From NCBI GenBank assembly GCA_017547845.1, contig JAFYNZ010000023.1, forward strand, positions 1-53,647: a DNA stretch of 53,647 nucleotides, in the 5' to 3' direction. The notes beneath the pieces are model-generated. The model had not been told where the DNA came from and did no database searches. It was given only the letters and a program-made list of their open reading frames with translations. Positions 1-13,505 of this stretch are shown here, piece by piece; position 1 is the first letter of the stretch; each line of letters opens with the position of its first letter. A program made the translations under genes and the position numbers. Source of the DNA: Muribaculaceae bacterium. GTDB lineage: Bacteria; Bacteroidota; Bacteroidia; Bacteroidales; Muribaculaceae.

Positions 1-33
1 AACACAAATTTACTAAAAATCCATGACATGACA

Positions 34-76
34 AAGGCTTTCGCGCTGAAAATCAGCATGAAAGCCTTATTTTTTT
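34..76 (+). terminator. Intrinsic terminator of a gene left of the window
   Basis: Nine-base arms AAGGCTTTC (34-42) and GAAAGCCTT (60-68) enclose a second stem GCTGA/TCAGC, and a run of seven T follows at 70-76. The T run lies on the plus-strand side, so it ends a rightward transcript that begins outside the window. Confidence 0.8.
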
Positions 77-96
77 CGTTGTTTTTTGCAGTACAA

Positions 97-137
97 CAAA
101 AATAGAGGCCGACTAACGGACTTGTTAGACAGCCTCT
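97..137 (-). terminator. Second minus-strand terminator, about 340 bases beyond rpoC
   Basis: Read on the minus strand, AGAGGC and GCCTCT (104-109 and 132-137) pair, with an inner stem CTAAC/GTTAG, followed by ATTTTTG. It is separate from the terminator directly behind rpoC, so either it is a backup terminator or it ends a short transcript that starts between the two. Confidence 0.55.
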
Positions 138-142
138 CTCTC

Positions 143-404
143 ACCTTAAACCTATTTTCAAATGGCCTCGTAGCCTTACTTCTTTGCTGTCATCTTAGTC
201 TTCCGGCTACGTTAGAGCATTTCTCCCTTTTAGCCTTGTGGGCCTTTGCCCTACACTTCCCTATATTCCTTAAACTCCCTAAACTCTCTCCCTCCCTCTC
301 GCATGGGACACTACGGACAATCACAGACACCCGGACAGGGACAGGACACTCGAAGACATCCATAACACCTATCTTATCTATTGCGACCCTTGGCAGGTGG
401 CTAC
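143..404. other. Intergenic stretch between two minus-strand terminators
   Basis: I see no convincing gene here. A 126-codon open frame runs through it on the plus strand, but it is Leu/Ser/Thr-rich, has no recognisable domain, starts inside the upstream terminator zone and runs over the rpoC terminator. The plus strand is pyrimidine-rich (many ccct and ctct tracts), like the other non-coding stretches of this window. A small RNA on the minus strand ending at about position 97 cannot be excluded. Confidence 0.5.
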
Positions 405-443
405 AAAAAAAGGGATGTACCCTGATGATGGATACACCCCTTT
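405..443 (-). terminator. rpoC intrinsic terminator
   Basis: On the minus strand AAAGGGGTGTATCC pairs with GGGTACATCCCTTT over about 14 pairs, including two G-T wobbles, around the loop atcatca. Seven T follow (405-411 as A on the plus strand). It lies 34 bases past the rpoC stop and ends the ribosomal protein/RNA polymerase operon. Confidence 0.85.
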
Positions 444-476
444 GTGAGCAAAAATTAAAATTATGACTTTTCTATT

Positions 477-4742
<4,266 letters not shown>

Positions 4743-4769
4743 ATTAATGTTTTCTTTACGTCGTTTTGA

Positions 4770-7700
4770 TTAATCCATTGTTATGCTAAGACCGAGTCCG
4801 CGAAGTTCATGCAACAATACGTTGAGTGATTCAGGAATACCTGCATTTGGCATTTGGTCACCCTTAACGATTGCTTCATAAGCCTTGCTACGACCCACAA
4901 CGTCGTCACTCTTGATTGTGAGGATTTCTTGGAGAATGTGTGCTGCGCCGAATGCTTCAAGCGCCCAAACTTCCATCTCACCAAAACGCTGACCACCAAA
5001 TTGTGCCTTACCACCAAGAGGTTGCTGTGTAATCAATGAGTAAGGACCGATCGAACGTGCGTGCATCTTGTCTTCGACCATGTGACCGAGCTTAAGCATG
5101 TAGATCACACCCACTGTCGCAGGTTGGTCAAAGCGGTCGCCCGTACCACCATCGTAAAGGTAAGTCTTACCATAACGTGGGATACCTGCCTTATCTGTCC
5201 ATTCATTCAAGTCATCAAGCGTTGCACCATCGAAAATCGGTGTAGCAAACTTTTCACCCAATTCGCGACCTGCCCAACCCAATACGGTCTCGAAAATCTG
5301 ACCAAGGTTCATACGAGAAGGCACACCAAGAGGGTTAAGTACGATATCCACCGGAGTACCATCTTCGAGGAATGGCATATCCTCTTGACGCACTACGCGC
5401 GATACGATACCCTTGTTACCGTGACGACCCGCCATCTTATCGCCGACACCGATCTTACGCTTCTTAGCGATATAGACCTTAGCCATCTGCATGATACCTG
5501 ATGGAAGCTCATCACCGATAGAAATATCAAATTTCTTACGACGCAATTCGCTATCTATCTCCTTTGACTTGCGCAAGTAGTTGGTGATGACTGCGGCCAC
5601 CATGCCGTTGACACGCTCGTCATTAGTCCACTTGCTCAAGTTGACTGTCTCATAATTGATAGTTCCGAAGTTGAACTCATCGAAGCTTACACCCTTAGAG
5701 ATGATGTCTACACCGATGAAGTCCTTCACACCTTGCGATACCTGTCCGGCTGTGATAGTGTGGAGCTTTTCGATCAACACTGCCTTGAGATCAGCTTGCT
5801 TAGCTGCATACTCTTCATCCAAGATTGGGAGCTGAGCGTTAGCCTTAGCACCACGTTTCTTGATAGCACGAGAGAACAAGTTTGTGCCAATCACGACACC
5901 CTTCAACGATGGAGAAGCCTTCAATGAAGCATCCTTCACATCGCCCGCCTTGTCACCGAAGATTGCACGAAGCAACTTTTCTTCCGGAGTCGGATCGCTT
6001 TCACCCTTAGGAGTGATCTTACCGATCATGATGTCGCCAGGCACAACGTATGCTCCGACGCGGATGATACCTCTTTCGTCGAGGTCCTTGGTAGCGTCTT
6101 CGCTGACGTTAGGGATATCAGATGTCAATTCTTCCATACCGCGCTTAGTCTCACGCACCTCGAGAGTGTACTCATCGACGTGAACAGAAGTAAGGATATC
6201 TTCCTTCACCATGCGTTCGTTAAGCACGATAGCATCTTCATAGTTGTAACCCTTCCATGGCATGAACGCCACCTTAAGGTTGCGACCCAAAGCCAATTCG
6301 CCCTTTTCAGTAGAGTAACCTTCTGTCAAGATGTCACCCTCTTCGACTCTCTGACCGACCTTACAGATAGGACGAAGGTCGATAGTAGTGCCTTGGTTGG
6401 TGCGACGGAACTTAGGGATATTGTAATTCTTCACTGCAGATTCAAAAGACACATACTCTTGATCCTCAGTGCGGTCGTACTTGATACGGATTGTAGTAGC
6501 GTCGACGTATTCGATGATACCTGCACCCTCTGCCATAATCTGAGTACGAGAGTCGCGAATCAACTGACCTTCGATACCTGTACCCACGATAGGAGCTTCA
6601 GAGCGGATCAATGGAACTGCCTGACGCATCATGTTAGAACCCATCAACGCACGGTTAGCGTCATCATGCTCCAAGAATGGAATCAACGATGCAGCGATAG
6701 ATGCAATCTGAATAGGAGCAACGTCCATCAATTCCACATCAGCCGGAGCAGTGATTGGGAAGTCGGCGTCTTGACGAGTCTTAACCTTAGTGCGAATGAA
6801 CGTACCATCATCGTTAAGAGGAGCATTACCTTGAGCGATAATCTTGCCCTCTTCCATTTCGGCTGTGAGATAAATCACCTCGTCGTTGTTCAAATTCACC
6901 TTAGCATCTTCTACCTTGCGATAAGGAGTTTCGATGAAGCCCAAATTATTGATCTTAGCATACACACAAAGTGAAGAGATAAGACCGATGTTTGGACCTT
7001 CAGGAGTCTCAATCGGACAGAGACGTCCGTAGTGAGTGTAGTGAACGTCACGCACCTCGAAGCCCGCACGCTCACGAGAAAGGCCACCAGGACCGAGAGC
7101 CGACATACGACGCTTGTGAGTGATTTCGGCAAGAGGGTTGGTTTGGTCCATGAACTGAGACAATGCATTTGTACCAAAATATGTATTGATAACAGATGAG
7201 ATTGTCTTAGCGTTAATCAAGTCGATAGGAGTAAACACTTCATTGTCGCGCACGTTCATTCTTTCGCGGATAGTGCGTGACATTCTTGCAAGACCTACAC
7301 CGAATTGATTGTACAATTGTTCGCCCACTGTGCGCACACGACGGTTGCTCAAGTGGTCGATATCGTCGACATCCGACTTAGCATTGATAAGCTCAATCAG
7401 ATACTTGATGATTGCGATAATATCTTCGCGAGTCAACACGCGTACATCGACAGGAGTGTCGAGTTCGAGCTTCTTATTGATTCTATAGCGACCCACTTCA
7501 CCAAGGTCGTAACGCTTTTCGCTAAAGAACAAGTTGGTGATGACTTCACGCGCTGATGCTTCATCAGGAGCCTCAGCATTACGAAGCTGACGATAGATAT
7601 ATTCGATAGCTTCCTTTTCACTGTTGCTTGAGTCCTTCTGGAGAGTGTTGAAGATGATAGAATAGTCAACTGAATTGACATTCTCCTTTTGCAACGAGAT

Positions 7701-8579
7701 ATACTTAGCTCCAGACTCAATTATGGCATCGATGTGCTCTTCCGACAAGATAACTTCGCGATCAACGATCACATCGTTACGCTCAATCGAAACAACTTCA
7801 CCGGTATCTTCATCTACAAAGTCTTCGACCCATGAATTCAAGATACGCGCAGCGAGCTTGCGGCCCACAGCCTTTTTGAGATTACTTTGATTAACCCTGA
7901 TATCTTCAGAAAGGTCGAAAATTTCCATAATGTCTTTATCGCTTTCAAGACCGATAGCTCGCAACAAAGTTGTCACAGGCAATTTCTTCTTACGGTCGAT
8001 GTAAGCATACATGACATTATTGATATCTGTCGCAAACTCAATCCATGAACCACGGAATGGGATAATACGAGCAGAATAAAGCTTCGTACCATTGGCGTGA
8101 GTGCTCTGTCCGAAGAACACACCTGGCGAACGGTGAAGCTGAGATACAACGACACGCTCAGCACCATTGATAACAAATGTGCCCTGAGCAGTCATGTAAG
8201 GGATAGGACCCAAATATACATCCTGGATCACAGTATCGAAATCCTCATGATCTGGATCTGTGCAATAAAGTTTCAACTTTGCCTTCAAAGGCACACTGTA
8301 AGTGAGACCTCTCTCAAGACACTCATCGATGGTATAACGAGGCGGATCGATATAGTAATCCAAGAACTCCAACACAAAGTTGTTGCGGGTGTCGGCAATA
8401 GGGAAATTCTCTGCAAACACCTTGTAAAGTCCCTCATTCTTTCTATTCTCCGGTGGAGTATCAAGCTGGAGGAAATCGCGGAATGACTTTAGCTGCACTT
8501 CAAGAAAATCCGGAAATGGAAGTGGATTCTTGACAGAGCCAAAGTTAATGCGAGGCTTATCGGTTAAAGATACTGACAT
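4770..8579 (-). CDS. rpoB: DNA-directed RNA polymerase subunit beta
   Basis: Beta subunit of RNA polymerase, 1269 residues, intact. The rifampicin-binding region is recognisable at about residues 470-500 ([11 protein letters not shown]...[12 protein letters not shown]). It has the wild-type Asp, His and Ser at the usual resistance positions, so no known resistance change is seen. The conserved GRHGNKG motif near residue 1050 belongs to the active centre. It is followed by rpoC after 27 bases and preceded by rplL, with a strong hairpin in the 162-base gap that probably sets the ratio of L7/L12 to polymerase. Confidence 0.99.
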   Translation of the reverse strand: MSVSLTDKPRINFGSVKNPLPFPDFLEVQLKSFRDFLQLDTPPENRKNEGLYKVFAENFPIADTRNNFVLEFLDYYIDPPRYTIDECLERGLTYSVPLKAKLKLYCTDPDHEDFDTVIQDVYLGPIPYMTAQGTFVINGAERVVVSQLHRSPGVFFGQSTHANGTKLYSARIIPFRGSWIEFATDINNVMYAYIDRKKKLPVTTLLRAIGLESDKDIMEIFDLSEDIRVNQSNLKKAVGRKLAARILNSWVEDFVDEDTGEVVSIERNDVIVDREVILSEEHIDAIIESGAKYISLQKENVNSVDYSIIFNTLQKDSSNSEKEAIEYIYRQLRNAEAPDEASAREVITNLFFSEKRYDLGEVGRYRINKKLELDTPVDVRVLTREDIIAIIKYLIELINAKSDVDDIDHLSNRRVRTVGEQLYNQFGVGLARMSRTIRERMNVRDNEVFTPIDLINAKTISSVINTYFGTNALSQFMDQTNPLAEITHKRRMSALGPGGLSRERAGFEVRDVHYTHYGRLCPIETPEGPNIGLISSLCVYAKINNLGFIETPYRKVEDAKVNLNNDEVIYLTAEMEEGKIIAQGNAPLNDDGTFIRTKVKTRQDADFPITAPADVELMDVAPIQIASIAASLIPFLEHDDANRALMGSNMMRQAVPLIRSEAPIVGTGIEGQLIRDSRTQIMAEGAGIIEYVDATTIRIKYDRTEDQEYVSFESAVKNYNIPKFRRTNQGTTIDLRPICKVGQRVEEGDILTEGYSTEKGELALGRNLKVAFMPWKGYNYEDAIVLNERMVKEDILTSVHVDEYTLEVRETKRGMEELTSDIPNVSEDATKDLDERGIIRVGAYVVPGDIMIGKITPKGESDPTPEEKLLRAIFGDKAGDVKDASLKASPSLKGVVIGTNLFSRAIKKRGAKANAQLPILDEEYAAKQADLKAVLIEKLHTITAGQVSQGVKDFIGVDIISKGVSFDEFNFGTINYETVNLSKWTNDERVNGMVAAVITNYLRKSKEIDSELRRKKFDISIGDELPSGIMQMAKVYIAKKRKIGVGDKMAGRHGNKGIVSRVVRQEDMPFLEDGTPVDIVLNPLGVPSRMNLGQIFETVLGWAGRELGEKFATPIFDGATLDDLNEWTDKAGIPRYGKTYLYDGGTGDRFDQPATVGVIYMLKLGHMVEDKMHARSIGPYSLITQQPLGGKAQFGGQRFGEMEVWALEAFGAAHILQEILTIKSDDVVGRSKAYEAIVKGDQMPNAGIPESLNVLLHELRGLGLSITMD

Positions 8580-8682
8580 TTGGATGTGGTTTAAATTATT
8601 GTTTGAGAAGAGATTTTAAAAAATAACGCCGCGTTAAAATTTGTCAACGGACATTAAAAATCACAAAATTTCACTATATAAG

Positions 8683-8721
8683 CGAAAAAAGGTTAAGAAC
8701 GTAAATTACGCTCTTAACCTT
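8683..8721 (-). terminator. Attenuator-like hairpin between rplL and rpoB
   Basis: On the minus strand AAGGTTAAGAGCGTA pairs with TACGTTCTTAACCTT (arms at 8689-8703 and 8707-8721, one G-T pair), followed by TTTTTTCG. It has the form of a full intrinsic terminator but sits inside the operon, 21 bases after rplL. Partial read-through into rpoBC is therefore the natural reading. I found no clear TAnnTTTG promoter for rpoB in the remaining gap. Confidence 0.75.
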
Positions 8722-8741
8722 ATCTCCCTATGGGGATAATA

Positions 8742-9116
8742 TTATTTAAGTTCTACTTCAGCACCAGCTTCTTCGAGTTGCTTCTTCAAACCTTCAGCTT
8801 CAGCCTTAGGAAGAGCTTCCTTAACTGTGCTAGGAGCACCGTCTACGAGTTCCTTAGCTTCCTTCAAGCCAAGACCTGTAAGTTCCTTAACGAGTTTAAC
8901 AACTGCGAGCTTGCTTGCACCAGCTGACTTCAAGATTACGTCGAAATCAGTCTTTTCTTCTGCTTCAGCTGCTGCTGCACCTGGAGCTGCTGCTACTGCT
9001 ACTGCTGCAGCTGCTGGTTCAATACCATACTCTTCTTTCAAAATTTGAGCAAGTTCGTTTACTTCCTTTACTGTCAAGTTAACGAGTTGTTCTGCAAAAG
9101 CTTTCAAATCTGCCAT
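8742..9116 (-). CDS. rplL: 50S ribosomal protein L7/L12
   Basis: Stalk protein of the large ribosomal subunit that recruits translation factors, 124 residues. It has the expected layout: N-terminal dimerisation helix, an Ala-rich hinge (about residues 34-52) and a C-terminal domain with [20 protein letters not shown] and [12 protein letters not shown]. It follows rplJ after 40 bases and precedes the attenuator-like hairpin before rpoB. The hinge is rich in GCA/GCT repeats, which explains the open frames on the opposite strand. Confidence 0.98.
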   Translation of the reverse strand: MADLKAFAEQLVNLTVKEVNELAQILKEEYGIEPAAAAVAVAAAPGAAAAEAEEKTDFDVILKSAGASKLAVVKLVKELTGLGLKEAKELVDGAPSTVKEALPKAEAEGLKKQLEEAGAEVELK

Positions 9117-9156
9117 TTTATTTAAGTTTTATTTGTTTCTAAATGTTGATAATTGA

Positions 9157-9675
9157 TTATTTGTTAGAGAGTGTTTCTAAGATGCCATGCAACTTATTGC
9201 CACCTGATTGGAGAGCCGAGATAACGTTCTTAGCAGGCGATTGCAACAATGCAACAACATCTGCGATGAGTTCGTTCTTGCTCTTGATATTGGCCAAAGC
9301 CTCCAACTGTCCTTCGCCAACGTATACAGATTCCTCAACGAATGCACCCTTCAACATTGGAAGTGTGTCATCTTTCTTGCGGAAGTTCTTGATGAGCTTA
9401 GCAGGTGCATTACCTGTGTTGCTTAACAAGAGAGTAGTCTCACCATGCAACAAGTCATAAAGACCGCTGTAGTCGAGTTCGCTATTCTTGAACGCTTCCT
9501 TCAAAAGAGTGTTCTTAACGCAAAGCATCTTGATATCACCCTTGAAGCATGCGCGACGAAGTTCGCTTGTCTTCTCTGCATTGAGACCTTGAGTCTGTAC
9601 AAGGTATACACAACTGTACTGTGACAATGTGTTACCGATCATTTCTATTACCTGAGCCTTATCTTCCTTTTTCAT
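9157..9675 (-). CDS. rplJ: 50S ribosomal protein L10
   Basis: Base of the ribosomal stalk: binds 23S rRNA and carries the L7/L12 dimers. It has 172 residues, normal for the family. The N-terminal rRNA-binding part (MKKEDKAQVIEMIGNTLSQY) and the C-terminal helix that docks L7/L12 are both present. It lies between rplA (16-base gap) and rplL (40-base gap). In many bacteria L10 with L7/L12 represses its own operon through the leader, but I saw no obvious L10 leader fold in the short 16-base gap. Confidence 0.98.
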   Translation of the reverse strand: MKKEDKAQVIEMIGNTLSQYSCVYLVQTQGLNAEKTSELRRACFKGDIKMLCVKNTLLKEAFKNSELDYSGLYDLLHGETTLLLSNTGNAPAKLIKNFRKKDDTLPMLKGAFVEESVYVGEGQLEALANIKSKNELIADVVALLQSPAKNVISALQSGGNKLHGILETLSNK

Positions 9676-9691
9676 CTTTAATTCAATTTAA

Positions 9692-10387
9692 TTATTCAGT
9701 AACAGCCTTGGTATCTACCTTAATACCCGGACTCATTGTACTTGAAAGATAAATACTCTTTATATATGTACCCTTAGCAGTTGCAGGTTTCAACTTGATC
9801 AATGTGTTGATAAATTCCTTAGCATTTTCAACCATCTTATCAGCAGAGAATGACACCTTACCGATTGATGCGTGAACGATACCGTTCTTGTCAACCTTGA
9901 AGTCAATCTTACCTTGTTTAACCTCTTTCACTGCCTTAGCAACGTCCATAGTCACTGTGCCACTCTTTGGGTTAGGCATCAAACCACGAGGACCGAGGAT
10001 ACGACCCAACGCACCGATCTTACCCATGATAGCAGGCTGTGTAATGATTACATCAACATCAGTCCAACCACCTTTGATTTTCTCGATATATTCATCGAGA
10101 CCTACATAGTCCGCACCAGCTTCCTTAGCAGCTGCTTCAGCATCAGGGCTACAAAGTACGAGTACACGCACTTCCTTACCTGTACCGTTAGGCAATGATA
10201 CAACACCACGTACCATTTGATCTGCTTTACGAGGATCCACTCCGAGACGTACATCGATATCGAATGACGCGTCAAACTTGGTATAAGTAATTTCCTTTAC
10301 CAATTCAGCGGCTTCCGCCAAAGTGTAACTCTTCCCAGCTTCAATCTTCGACAAAGCAATCTTTTGATTTTTTGTAAGTTTACTCAT
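9692..10387 (-). CDS. rplA: 50S ribosomal protein L1
   Basis: Binds 23S rRNA at the L1 stalk near the E site; 231 residues, complete. The two-domain L1 fold is recognisable, with [14 protein letters not shown] in the middle and the closing [11 protein letters not shown] segment. It starts 15 bases after rplK. Together they form the usual L11-L1 pair, which in other bacteria is autoregulated by L1 binding its own message. Confidence 0.98.
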   Translation of the reverse strand: MSKLTKNQKIALSKIEAGKSYTLAEAAELVKEITYTKFDASFDIDVRLGVDPRKADQMVRGVVSLPNGTGKEVRVLVLCSPDAEAAAKEAGADYVGLDEYIEKIKGGWTDVDVIITQPAIMGKIGALGRILGPRGLMPNPKSGTVTMDVAKAVKEVKQGKIDFKVDKNGIVHASIGKVSFSADKMVENAKEFINTLIKLKPATAKGTYIKSIYLSSTMSPGIKVDTKAVTE

Positions 10388-10402
10388 TTCAATTGAAGTT
10401 TA

Positions 10403-10846
10403 TTAGTTTAATTCAGGGAATGCCCCTTTAACGGTGATACCCATGCTTCTAGCTGTACCAGCAACCATACGCATTGCTGAGTCTAATGTAAAACAGTTCA
10501 AATCAGGCATCTTGTCTTCGGCAATAGCCTTTACCTGCTCCCAAGTGATTTCAGCCACCTTGTTACGGTTTGGCTGAGCTGAACCACTCTTCAACTTAGA
10601 GATTTCCTTAAGTTGTACTGCTACAGGAGGAGTCTTAACGATGAAGTCAAAGCTCTTGTCTGTGTAGTAAGTGATTACAACAGGAAGTACCTTACCTGCC
10701 TTGTCTTGAGTGCGGGCATTGAATTGCTTGCAAAATTCCATGATGTTGATACCCTTAGAACCAAGAGCAGGTCCTACTGGTGGTGATGGATTTGCTGCTC
10801 CACCTTTAATCTGCAATTTGATCTGTCCAGCAATTTCTTTTGCCAT
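10403..10846 (-). CDS. rplK: 50S ribosomal protein L11
   Basis: Part of the GTPase-associated centre with the L10 stalk; 147 residues. The N-terminal domain shows the conserved proline-rich segment [12 protein letters not shown] at about residues 17-28, the part that contacts thiopeptide antibiotics and factors. The C-terminal rRNA-binding domain ends in [10 protein letters not shown]. It lies 67 bases after nusG and heads the ribosomal protein part of the operon. Confidence 0.98.
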   Translation of the reverse strand: MAKEIAGQIKLQIKGGAANPSPPVGPALGSKGINIMEFCKQFNARTQDKAGKVLPVVITYYTDKSFDFIVKTPPVAVQLKEISKLKSGSAQPNRNKVAEITWEQVKAIAEDKMPDLNCFTLDSAMRMVAGTARSMGITVKGAFPELN

Positions 10847-10913
10847 TTCTTTTTGTTTTTAGCTATTTTTTAACTATTTGAGATAAGCAACATCTTGTGC
10901 GTAACCACATCTA

Positions 10914-11471
10914 TTACCCTCTCTCTACTTGTGAATTTTCCAACTCCAAGTCTGTCGGACGGCCAAAAATCTTGACCTCTACCTTCAGTTTCTTCTTCTC
11001 GTTGTTGACTTCCTTTACGACACCACAGAAACCGCTGAAAGGACCTTCTGTAACTTTGACCGGCTCACCGACCAAGTACTCATTGTCATATTCTTCAACC
11101 GGTTGCTGCAATTCATCGACAGCTCCGAGCATTCTACGCACTTCGCTTTCACGCAAAGGCTCAGGCATACTTCCCTTAGTTCTACCACGCAAAAAGTCAA
11201 TGACATTTGTCGTATTGCGGAGCTCATGAATCACTTCTCCCTGGAGATTAGCTTCGATGAAGACATAACCAGAATAAAGCGTGCGCTCCTTCAACACCTT
11301 CTTGCCATTGCGAGTGGTATAAATCTTTTCAGTCGGAATCAACACCTGTGAAACGTATTTACCAAGGTCAGTGTTCTTGATAGCTGCATCAAGCACTTCC
11401 TTAACCTTAGCTTCCTTACCTGAAATGGCACGCAATACGTACCATTCTTTCTTATTCTCAGTCATCGACAT
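10914..11471 (-). CDS. nusG: Transcription termination/antitermination protein NusG
   Basis: NusG binds RNA polymerase and couples it to Rho or to ribosomal protein S10. It has 185 residues with the NGN domain first (WYVLRAISGKEAKVKE) and a C-terminal KOW domain (EPVKVTEGPFSGFCGVVKEV). The start at 11471 gives MSMTENKKEW; a second ATG two codons later (11465) would also serve, and I cannot decide between them. It lies 12 bases after secE, the widely conserved secE-nusG-rplK order. Confidence 0.97.
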   Translation of the reverse strand: MSMTENKKEWYVLRAISGKEAKVKEVLDAAIKNTDLGKYVSQVLIPTEKIYTTRNGKKVLKERTLYSGYVFIEANLQGEVIHELRNTTNVIDFLRGRTKGSMPEPLRESEVRRMLGAVDELQQPVEEYDNEYLVGEPVKVTEGPFSGFCGVVKEVNNEKKKLKVEVKIFGRPTDLELENSQVERG

Positions 11472-11483
11472 CCGGCTTTAAGA

Positions 11484-11669
11484 TTATAGGCTGTACACCC
11501 AATTCATTAACGAGTTAAAACCTGTATCAACAAGCCATATGAATAGTGAGATGATGATGGAAGCTATCAACACCAATACAGCACTGCTGATCAATTGTTT
11601 CTGAGTTGGCCAAGAAACCTTGTACACCAATTCGTTGTACGATTCCTTGATATCATTGAGTAGTTTCAT
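11484..11669 (-). CDS. secE: Preprotein translocase subunit SecE
   Basis: Small membrane subunit of the SecYEG channel, 61 residues, with one transmembrane segment (SAVLVLIASIIISLFIWLV) preceded by the family's amphipathic stretch NELVYKVSWPTQKQL. I use the ATG at 11669. A longer reading would need a TTG at 11681, only 7 bases from the 3' end of tRNA-Trp. It is followed by nusG after 12 bases. Confidence 0.93.
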   Translation of the reverse strand: MKLLNDIKESYNELVYKVSWPTQKQLISSAVLVLIASIIISLFIWLVDTGFNSLMNWVYSL

Positions 11670-11688
11670 ATTTTCATTCAAAAATTAG

Positions 11689-11761
11689 CACGGGAAGAGA
11701 GGCTCGAACTCCCGACACCTGGTTTTGGAGACCAGTGCTCTACCGACTGAGCTATTCCCGT
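11689..11761 (-). tRNA. trnW: tRNA-Trp (anticodon CCA)
   Basis: A complete 73-base cloverleaf with acceptor ACGGGAA/TTCCCGT fully paired, D stem GCTC/GAGC, anticodon loop CTCCAAA giving CCA, and a T arm with the loop TTCGAGC. The 3' CCA is not encoded. It is embedded between tuf and secE on the same strand, so it is cut out of the operon transcript. Confidence 0.97.
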
Positions 11762-11766
11762 GTATT

Positions 11767-11795
11767 AGAGAGCTCCCACAGAGCAGAAGCTCTCT
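11767..11795 (-). other. Hairpin between tuf and tRNA-Trp
   Basis: Perfect eight-base arms AGAGAGCT and AGCTCTCT (11767-11774, 11788-11795) lie in the 55-base gap between tuf and tRNA-Trp. On the minus strand AATAC follows rather than a T run, so a full terminator is unlikely. A processing or mRNA 3'-end stabilising stem fits better. Confidence 0.5.
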
Positions 11796-11816
11796 CTATT
11801 ATGTGATGTTATCGAA

Positions 11817-13004
11817 TTAGTCTTCGATGATTTGAGTGATCTGACCAGAACCTACTGTGCGGCCACCTTCACGGATAGCGAAACGAAGACCTGCGTCGCA
11901 TGCTACTGGAGTGATCAATCTAACTTCAATCTCTACGTTGTCACCAGGCATTACCATTTCTACACCTGCAGGGAGAGTGATTTCACCTGTTACGTCAAGA
12001 GTACGGATGTAGAATTGTGGGCGATACTTGTTGTGGAATGGAGTGTGACGACCACCTTCTTCTTACTTCAAAACATAAACTTGAGCCTTGAAGTGATCGT
12101 GTGGGTGAACCTTACCTGGGTGGCAGATTACCATACCACGCTTGATTTCGTCCTTGTCGATACCACGGAGGAGAAGACCTACGTTGTCACCAGCTTCACC
12201 TTCATCGAGGAGCTTACGGAACATTTCCACACCTGTAACAACTGACTTCTTGTCAGCGCCAAGACCGAGGATTTGAACTTCTTCACCCATCTTGATGATA
12301 CCAGTTTCGATACGACCTGTAGCAACTGTACCACGACCAGTGATAGAGAATACGTCTTCAACAGGCATAAGGAATGGTTTATCGATATCACGTGGAGGAA
12401 GTGGAATCCAAGTGTCGCATGCTTCCATGAGTTCCATTACCTTTTCTTCCCATTCTGGTTCACCGTTGAGTGCACCGAGAGCAGAACCGCGGATGATTGG
12501 AGTTTCATCACCGTCGAATTCGTACTTAGAAAGAAGTTCGCGCATGTCCATTTCAACGAGTTCGAGCATTTCTTCGTCGTCAACCATGTCACACTTGTTC
12601 AAGAATACAACAAGACGTGGAACGTTTACCTGACGAGCGAGAAGCACGTGTTCGTATGTTTGAGGCATAGGACCGTCAGTTGCAGCACAAACGATGATAG
12701 CACCGTCCATCTGTGCAGCACCAGTTACCATGTTCTTAACGTAGTCGGCGTGACCCGGGCAGTCTACGTGCGCATAGTGACGGTTAGCTGTTTGATATTC
12801 TACGTGAGAAGTGTTGATTGTGATACCACGTTCCTTTTCTTCTGGAGCGTTATCGATTGAGTCGAAAGAACGCATTTCAGAAAGACCTCTCTTAGCCAAT
12901 ACTTGAGTGATGGCAGCAGTAAGAGTAGTTTTACCGTGGTCAACGTGACCGATAGTACCGATATTTACGTGCGGTTTCGATCTGTCAAATTTTTCTTTAG
13001 CCAT
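11817..13004 (-). CDS. tuf: Elongation factor Tu, interrupted by an in-frame TAA
   Basis: GTPase that brings aminoacyl-tRNA to the ribosome. The P-loop GHVDHGKTT (about residue 18), DCPGHADYV and NKCDMVD are intact. After VYVLK at residue 313 the frame meets TAA (12063-12065), then continues with [13 protein letters not shown] and ends at [11 protein letters not shown] before the true stop at 11817-11819. Read through, the protein is 395 codons, normal length. Relatives have Lys at the interrupted position, so one base change (AAA to TAA, plus-strand base 12065) explains it. A 313-residue product would lack most of the C-terminal barrels. No second tuf copy is present in the window. A sequencing or assembly error is the most likely cause. 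Confidence 0.95.
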
Positions 13005-13061
13005 AATTCTTTGCTATGTTTATTGATTAATGTTAACTTGTTCTGTCGAGAAGAAATTAAG

Positions 13062-13133
<72 letters not shown>

Positions 13134-13145
13134 GGTTAAAAATAG

Positions 13146-13218
13146 AGCGGAAGACGGGGCTCAAACCCGCGACCCTCAGCTTGGAAGGCTGATGCTCTAT
13201 CGACTGAGCTACTTCCGC
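13146..13218 (-). tRNA. trnG: tRNA-Gly (anticodon TCC)
   Basis: A 73-base cloverleaf: acceptor GCGGAAG/CTTCCGC fully paired, anticodon stem TCAGC/GCTGA with loop CTTCCAA, T arm GCGGG/CCCGT with one wobble. The CCA end is not encoded. It lies 12 bases from tRNA-Thr(GGT). Confidence 0.97.
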
Positions 13219-13240
13219 AAGTATCTTCCTTAGAGAAGTG

Positions 13241-13323
13241 TGGGCGAAGATGGATTCGAACCACCGAAGGCATAAGCCAGCAGATTTACAGTCTGCCCCA
13301 TTTGGCCACTCTGGTATTCGCCC
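13241..13323 (-). tRNA. trnY: tRNA-Tyr (anticodon GTA)
   Basis: An 83-base class II tRNA with the long variable arm expected for Tyr. The acceptor GGGCGAA/TTCGCCC is fully paired, the anticodon loop is CTGTAAA and the T loop is TTCGAAT. It is the second tRNA of the four-tRNA leader of tuf. Confidence 0.97.
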
Positions 13324-13334
13324 TAAAAACTTTG

Positions 13335-13408
13335 AGCCTCTTGTCGGATTCGAACCAACGACCCCGAGATTACAAATCACGTGCTCTGGCCAACTGAGCT
13401 AAAGAGGC
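13335..13408 (-). tRNA. trnT: tRNA-Thr (anticodon TGT)
   Basis: A 74-base cloverleaf: acceptor GCCTCTT/AAGAGGC, D stem GCTC/GAGC, anticodon loop TTTGTAA, T arm GTTGG/CCGAC. A single T-T mismatch sits in the anticodon stem (CGTGA/TCTCG); I believe it is usual for this Bacteroidales tRNA. First gene of the tRNA-tuf operon, 50 bases behind its promoter. Confidence 0.96.
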
Positions 13409-13457
13409 ATTAAGTTTTTTTGACCTCGCGTTCACAGTTCGAACTCGAAATCGGATG

Positions 13458-13487
13458 CAAAGTTAGACATTATTTTTAATCTGACAA
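13458..13487 (-). promoter_or_regulatory. Promoter of the tRNA-tuf-secE operon
   Basis: On the minus strand TTG (13485-13487), 19 bases, TAACTTTG (13458-13465), an exact match to the Bacteroidetes housekeeping pattern. Transcription should start about 7 bases further left and run through the four tRNAs into tuf. Confidence 0.8.
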
Positions 13488-13505
13488 AATAATTTTCAAA
13501 AAAAA

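Noticed and set aside
86-466. 126-codon open frame on the plus strand
   Set aside because: It has low-complexity Leu/Ser/Thr composition, no recognisable domain, no promoter, and overlaps two minus-strand terminators.
11832-12245. Plus-strand open frame across the tuf stop region
   Set aside because: It is the antisense of tuf; the minus-strand frame continues as EF-Tu on both sides of the TAA.
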